From an uncultured Hymenobacter sp. (GTDB lineage: Bacteria > Bacteroidota > Bacteroidia > Cytophagales > Hymenobacteraceae), in the NCBI GenBank assembly GCA_937871705.1, contig CALMOO010000662.1, positions 1 to 9,186 of the forward strand: a DNA stretch of 9,186 bases, in the 5' to 3' direction. The notes under the pieces are model-generated. The model did not search any database and was not told the DNA's origin. It was given only the letters and a program-made list of their open reading frames with translations. Below, piece after piece: positions 5,756 through 9,186 of this stretch (its first letter is position 1; every line of letters begins with the position of its first letter). A program made the translations under genes and the position numbers.

Positions 5756-6572
5756 ATGAACCAGTAACCCCTTGCTGCTGACTCGGCCGCTGCGCTAACC
5801 AGCACTTTTCTCACAAGCCGCGCCGCCCTGCGCACGCTGCGCCAAGCCAATCCTGCTCTCTGGCTCACCGGCTGGCTGTGCCTGTGGCCCTGCCACTGGC
5901 GGCCGGCCTGCTGCTCGACCGCCGCCGCGTGACGGGAGACCCGGTGTGGGCCAAGCCGCTCAAGTTTACCCTCTCCATCGCGGCCTACACCTGGACGCTG
6001 GGCTGGCTGTTGCGCAGCCTGCCGCCCGCGGCCCAGCGCAGCGTGCGTTGGCTCAGCGCTGGCGCCGCGCTGAGCATGAGCATCGAGCAGGTGCTCATCA
6101 CCGTGCAGGCGGGGCGCGGCACCACCTCGGATTATAATGAGAGCACCCCGCTCAATGCCTGGATACTGGCCGTGATGGGGGTGTTCGTGGTGCTCGTCAC
6201 CCTCATGAACCTGTGGGCCTGTTACCTGGTGTGGCGCTACCGGCCCGGTGGGCCGGCCGGCTACGCCTGGGGCATCCGCTGGGGCCTGAGCCTGTTCCTG
6301 CCCGGGACGCTAATAGGCAGCGTGATGTTCCGGCGGGGCCAGCACGCGGTGGGGGCCCCCGACGGGGAACCCGGCCTGCCGCTGGTGGGCTGGAGCACCC
6401 GCGCCGGTGACCTGCGCATTTCCCACTTCGTGGGCATTCACGTCCTGGAGGCGCTGCCGCTGCTAGGCTGGAGCCTGCGCCACCGGCCACCCCGCTGGGG
6501 GGCCTGCTCACCAGCGCCGGCGCGTTGGCCTGTGCTGCGCTCATGGGCGTGCTGTTCAAGCGCGCTGCATAA
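5756..6572 (+). pseudogene. Polytopic membrane protein, broken by a stop and two frameshifts
   Basis: The reconstructed product is about 272 residues with seven hydrophobic segments, of a conserved but uncharacterised inner-membrane family. Recognisable blocks are RRVTGDPVWAKPLKFTLSIA, SMSIEQVLITVQAGRGTTSD and GDLRISHFVGIHVLEALPLL. Three lesions are visible. ATG 5756 is followed at once by TAA (5765-5767, M-N-Q-stop). The frame then reads LRQANPALWLTGWLCL and must gain one G near 5884 to continue VALPLAAGLLL. Near the end, one G is missing in the G6 run at 6497-6502; adding it restores LLTSAGALACAALMGVLF and the stop at 6570-6572. Each frameshift alone could be a sequencing error in a G run, but the early TAA suggests real decay unless translation starts further downstream. 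The longest uninterrupted frame is 5878-6585. Confidence 0.7.
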
Positions 6573-6618
6573 ACTGCCGCTGTAACGTAGAATCCGAGAA
6601 GCAGTGCGCATCTTGTTA

Positions 6619-7019
6619 CTAAAGCAAGAGCTGCTTGCGGTAGCGTTTGACGCTGAGGAGGCCGTTGCCGGTCCGTTCTACTTTTTCGCTCACGGACAAA
6701 CTTTTTTCGGGTGCTTTTTTGACTTTACTCCGGTTCTCGGCATCGCGTTCTTCGGGCCGGCCGCTATGCTTGCCCTAGGCGGCTACTTGCTGGCCGGCCT
6801 TGGTCTTCGCCGAGAGGCTCTCGCGGTCGTACTCGGCTGAGAAGGCGAAGATGGAGAGCAGAAACGTGCCGGCTGGCGTCGTGGTGCCGATGCCCAGGTC
6901 CAAGGCCTTGAAGTGGAGGCCACGACCTGGTCGCTGGTGCCCGCGCTAATCGCCCCCCGCACCGCCTGCCACTGGTGCGCGGGCGTCTGTTCTTCTTCGT
7001 ATCTGCTTCGTGAAACTAA
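6619..7019 (-). pseudogene. Serine recombinase (resolvase/invertase family), decayed
   Basis: On the minus strand, 6921 to 6619 reads GLHFKALDLGIGTTTPAGTF, then LLSIFAFSAEYDRESLSAKT, then KAGQQVAA, a TAG (6775-6777), GKHSGRPEERDAENRSKVKK, and a helix-turn-helix-like end ...LLSVKRYRKQLLL. This is the second half of a small serine recombinase. The family normally has GxxTTTPxG with an acidic residue before TTT; here it is G. Upstream, a different frame reads HQWQAVRGAISAGTSDQVV (about 6925-6980), which fits the recombinase region before KLDRLGR, so that motif and about 30 codons appear deleted. The catalytic-serine N-terminus is not found. The gene cannot make an active recombinase. It marks a former plasmid or transposon backbone. 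Confidence 0.7.
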
Positions 7020-7027
7020 GGTACGCC

Positions 7028-7570
7028 CTAAAAACGAGGTTTTAAGGCCGCGAGAATCTCGTATTTGCGCCCGGTCATAGCGTGGATGCTGCCTACCGTT
7101 TGCTCATGGCCTTTCGGGGCTGCTCTTGGCACGTTGGGCACCTCCTTACCGCCCGCCGAAGCCCAGGCCCTGGCTTTTGCCGGGGGTATAGGCCTGCGCC
7201 CGTTGGGAGTCCTGCTGATCGGAGGCCTGCCGCTGCGCCCGGTCGGCCTCGCGCTCCTGTACCTAGCTAGCACCCCAACTGTTTCGCGGCCCAATCTAAG
7301 ATGAGGCCAATGTCCTTCACTTCGCTGCGGCGCTGCTGCAAACTGTACTGCACGGTTAGCTCACTCACCCGGTTGCCCTGGGCATCCACGATGTAGCTCA
7401 CCGACACGGTGGCCCTTTACTCGTCAAGGTGCGCTGCAAGACATCGGCGCGGCCGGTGGTCTATATGTAGCGCACCGGCTCCTGCACGCGCACCATGAGC
7501 TGCCGCTCGGCCTCGCGCTGGGCCGCGTACTCCGCCAAGCTCAGGCTCACCTGCTCGGGCTGAAATGATG
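7028..7570 (-). pseudogene. Unrecognised decayed coding fragments, Q/E-rich
   Basis: Minus-strand frames carry protein-like pieces separated by stops and frameshifts. From about 7560 one reads SLSLAEYAAQREAERQLMVR, then VQEPVRY to TAG (7461-7463), then TTGRADVLQRTLT. After a frame change comes VSVSYIVDAQGNRVSELTVQ, then YSLQQRRSEVKDIGLILDWA to a TAG near 7271. After another change comes READRAQRQASDQQDSQRAQ, then AYTPGKSQGLGFGGR to TAA (7146-7148). These read as one former gene of about 130-170 codons with a Q-rich tail. I do not recognise it. Its place beside a recombinase remnant suggests a mobilisation or plasmid function, which is a guess. From 7028 to 7145 only a short open frame remains. 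Confidence 0.4.
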
Positions 7571-7628
7571 TGCTCTCAGGAAACGGAAAATATAGCACGT
7601 TAAGGCTTGAAAAAGGGCCTTGGTCGCC

Positions 7629-7858
7629 CTATTTGTGGTAGTAACAAATCCGGAGCACCCCTTCTAGCAGGAAGCCCACCTGCTGCGACACGTGCCCCGC
7701 CTCCAGAAAATAAGCGTCCTTGGGTAGCGACAAGGGGGTAGCCTACGGGCAATCAGGTCCAGCTGCCGCTGATTGAGCGACCCAAATTGTAAGAGGGAAG
7801 CGAAGAGTTCATCCATTGGAACAAAGTACGCGGGGGCAGTGAGAGCGGTACTTGCCAT
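7629..7858 (-). pseudogene. Crp/Fnr-family regulator, N-terminal fragment
   Basis: From ATG 7816 the minus strand reads MDELFASLLQFGSLNQRQLD then LIARRL, and after a one-base loss in the C5 run (plus-strand G5, 7734-7738) LSLPKDAYFLEAGHVSQQVG then FLLEGVLRICYYHK to a TAG at 7629-7631. This is the start of a cyclic-nucleotide-binding-type sensor domain as in Crp/Fnr regulators of Bacteroidota. The rest of the sensor and the DNA-binding C-terminus are missing, and the frame runs on into unrelated sequence (NVLYFPFPESTSFQPEQ). An in-frame ATG at 7858 would add 14 residues; 7816 fits the family better. The gene is dead. A hairpin with a T tract lies just upstream. Confidence 0.65.
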
Positions 7859-7863
7859 TTGGC

Positions 7864-7900
7864 AAAAAAGGAAATTCGACTGTTAGGGAAGTCGAATTTC
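7864..7900 (-). terminator. Hairpin with T6 tract before the Crp/Fnr remnant
   Basis: GAAATTCGACT (7871-7881) and AGTCGAATTTC (7890-7900) form a perfect 11-bp stem with an 8-nt loop. On the minus strand it is followed by C and T6 (7869-7864). It could end a lost upstream minus-strand gene or act as an attenuator for the Crp/Fnr gene. On the plus strand the T tract is absent. Confidence 0.55.
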
Positions 7901-8020
7901 GGATTGCCATTCTTACCTGATGCCGCTAGGGTGCCAGTTTAAATCACTGTAAAGGTTGCTTCTACATGTACAGTGAAACCCTGGTACTGCTTTACGCTTC
8001 CGGACCGCTTGCTGATAGGA

Positions 8021-8040
8021 TGGTGGGCGTTGGTGGGCGT
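8021..8040 (+). repeat. Tandem 10-bp duplication
   Basis: TGGTGGGCGT is repeated exactly twice head to tail. The surrounding stretch 7901-8164 shows no gene I can support. Confidence 0.6.
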
Positions 8041-8070
8041 CCCGTTCCGGTGCGGAGCCAACCAGTGGCC

Positions 8071-8084
8071 AGCGCTTAAGCGCT
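8071..8084. repeat. 14-bp perfect palindrome
   Basis: AGCGCTTAAGCGCT is a perfect palindrome about 80 bp before the right IS. It could be an operator half-orphaned by the insertion, but no gene is attached to it. Confidence 0.35.
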
Positions 8085-8158
8085 AGTCAGCTTATAATAT
8101 TGCCGATTGACAATGCTCGGGATTTAGGCATAAGGCGCGCAACAAGAGCCAAGCAAGG

Positions 8159-8164
8159 ACTAGG
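8159..8164 (+). other. Candidate IS481 target site, NCTAGN
   Basis: ACTAGG directly abuts the inner end of the right IS. B. pertussis IS481 is known to insert at NCTAGN and duplicate those 6 bp. The partner copy would lie just past base 9186, outside the window. Confidence 0.5.
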
Positions 8165-8188
8165 TGTATAGTCTCAAGGTGTGATGGT
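8165..8188 (+). repeat. Inner terminal inverted repeat of right IS481 copy
   Basis: It begins TGTATAGTCTCAAGGTGTGA. It pairs with the outer end at 9163-9186, whose complement begins TGTATAGTCCCAGTGTGAGG. The first 9 bases are identical and the rest match with a short gap. Confidence 0.8.
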
Positions 8189-8220
8189 GTATTTTTCGGG
8201 CTGGAATTTCGCACCGAATT

Positions 8221-9186
8221 ATGGGACAAGTACTCCACGGCAGCGCCCGCACAACTCAGGCAGTACGGCGCGCTATCCAACACAGCCAGGAAAGCCTACA
8301 AAGCTTAGCCACGCGCTACAGCATCAATCCTAAAACGGTGGCCAAGTGGCGTAAACGCCCCACCGTCTTGGATGCGCGCAGGGGACCTGAGCCAGTTTCA
8401 ACGGTGCTCAGCGCCGAGCAAGAAGCCATCGCCGTGGCCTTTCGGCGGCATACGCTGCTGCCGCTGGATGATTGTCTCTACGCGCTGCAGGCCACGATTC
8501 CGCACTTGTCGCGCTCGGCGCTGCCTCGCTGTTTCCAACGCCACGGTATCAGCCGCTTGCCCTTGAACGAAGAGGGGCAGAGCCCGCCAAAAAAGAAATT
8601 TAAGGACTACCCCATCGGCTACCTGCACGTCGATTTCGCTGAGGTGCAGACTGAAGAAGGTCGGCAGTACCGCCCAAATGCTTCAAGCGCATTTTCGTGG
8701 CCATTGACCGCACCAGCAAAGTGGCGTTTGCCGAACTCCACCCACGGGCCAAACGCGTCGTGGCGGCCGAGTTTCTGCGGCGCGTACTCGATAAATTGCC
8801 CTACAAAGTGCCTACGGTACTGACCGACAACGGCGTGCAGTTCACACCCCAGCCACCCCAATTCCTGCCCGGTGGACACAGCTTTGACCGTATCTGCCGC
8901 GCCTACGGCGTGGAGCACCGGCTGACCAAACCGGCTCACCCCTGGACCAACGGTCAGGTCGAGCGCATGAACCGCACCCTCAAAGAAGCCACCGTCCAGC
9001 GCTTCCACTAGCAGACCACCGACGAGCTCAACGAGCACCTGCAAGCCTTTTTGCTAGCCTACAACCACGCCAAGCGCCTGAAGACCCTGCGTGGGCTAAC
9101 TCCGCACGAATTTATCTGTGCTCAGTGGCAGAAGAACCCGACTATCTTTACCCGAGACCCGACCCACCTCACACTGGGACTATACA
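8221..9186 (+). pseudogene. IS481-family transposase, frameshifted and with a premature stop
   Basis: The gene starts at ATG 8221 and matches the left-copy transposase for 150 codons up to EEGRQY. A 20-bp insertion (8672-8691) then shifts the frame. Removing it restores ...RQYLFVAIDRTSKV. In the restored frame D (LHVDF), D (LTDNG) and E (GQVERMNRT) are all kept, but TAG at 9009-9011 replaces the tyrosine of RFHYQTT found in the left copy. After that the frame is open to the last base (LKTLRGLTPHEF, then LTLGLY) with no stop inside the element. The intact pieces left are 8221-8823 (ending out of frame) and 8697-9011. Neither alone carries a full catalytic domain. Confidence 0.9.
9163..9186 (-). 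repeat. Outer terminal inverted repeat of right IS481 copy
   Basis: The plus-strand end ...CACACTGGGACTATACA is the imperfect inverted partner of 8165-8188. The transposase frame reads right through it (LTLGLY) without a stop. Confidence 0.8.

Larger units (their letters stand above)
8165..9186 (+). mobile_element. IS481-family insertion sequence, right copy, complete (1022 bp)
   Basis: This complete element runs from TGTATAGTC at 8165 to GACTATACA at 9186, in opposite orientation to the left copy, with the transposase pointing outward. Its length equals the predicted left-copy length (about 1002 bp) plus a 20-bp insertion in the transposase gene. The ends are imperfect inverted repeats. The left flank is ACTAGG, matching the known IS481 target form. 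The element probably no longer makes its own transposase but still has both ends. Confidence 0.92.

Noticed and set aside
6213..6559. Minus- and plus-strand open frames inside the membrane protein gene
   Set aside because: They are GC-rich shadows composed largely of R, P, A and G. The frame with seven hydrophobic segments explains the region.
8021..8040. Start of a CRISPR or iteron array
   Set aside because: Only two 10-bp units with no spacers. No other regular repeats occur nearby, and the 3471 pair is also limited to two units.
1..9186. A proven composite transposon
   Set aside because: The outer flanks are outside the window and the two IS copies have diverged, so only the layout, not the mobility, can be stated.
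1..9186. Unusual excess of CTAG (IS481 target core)
   Set aside because: A count by eye gives a little over 30 sites, about what base composition predicts. It is not depleted as in enteric bacteria, but not enriched either.
1..9186. tRNA, rRNA or riboswitch
   Set aside because: No cloverleaf, CCA-ended arm or rRNA segment was recognised on either strand; the hairpins found are terminators or palindromes.

Overview
The window reads as a GC-rich Bacteroidota genome, most likely a Hymenobacter-like member of the Cytophagales. This rests on the style of the AraC regulator, the YciE/YciF (DUF892) protein and the oxidoreductases, and on AT-rich leaders that lack a clear Shine-Dalgarno sequence. 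The genus is an inference; no rRNA or marker gene is present.

Layout. Both ends are copies of the same IS481-family insertion sequence in inverted orientation, with their transposase genes pointing outward. The left copy (1-967, minus strand) is cut by the window start but open throughout. The right copy (8165-9186, plus strand) reaches its outer inverted repeat exactly at the last base; its transposase is dead, with a 20-bp insertion and a TAG stop. Between them lie about 7.2 kb. Region 1258-3043 holds two intact minus-strand oxidoreductases, a QorB-type NAD(P)H:quinone oxidoreductase and a DltE-like short-chain dehydrogenase. Region 3249-3740 is a scar: the C-terminus of a TetR regulator, a perfect 67-bp palindromic mini-element abutting it, a pair of 13-bp direct repeats, and the decayed N-terminus of an NmrA-like protein. 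Region 3796-5596 holds a small unknown ORF, an intact AraC-family regulator, an intact DUF892 ferritin-like protein and a strong bidirectional terminator. Region 5756-6572 is a seven-helix membrane protein gene broken by a stop and two one-base frameshifts. Region 6619-7858 is a minus-strand graveyard: a serine recombinase (resolvase) remnant, unrecognised Q-rich fragments, and the N-terminus of a Crp/Fnr regulator.

How the genes fit together. The intact genes suggest a small redox or electrophile-stress set: quinone reduction, SDR chemistry, a YciF-like stress protein and an AraC regulator. Remnants of TetR, NmrA and Crp/Fnr genes hint that the set was once larger. No shared operon can be proven. 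The repeated ISs, recombinase remnant, mini-element and many broken genes mark this as an accessory region that has been invaded and is decaying. I see no clearly new defence or biosynthetic system. The most interesting mechanistic point is that the IS481 transposase frame runs through the terminal repeat, so its stop codon would be supplied by the NCTAGN target duplication.
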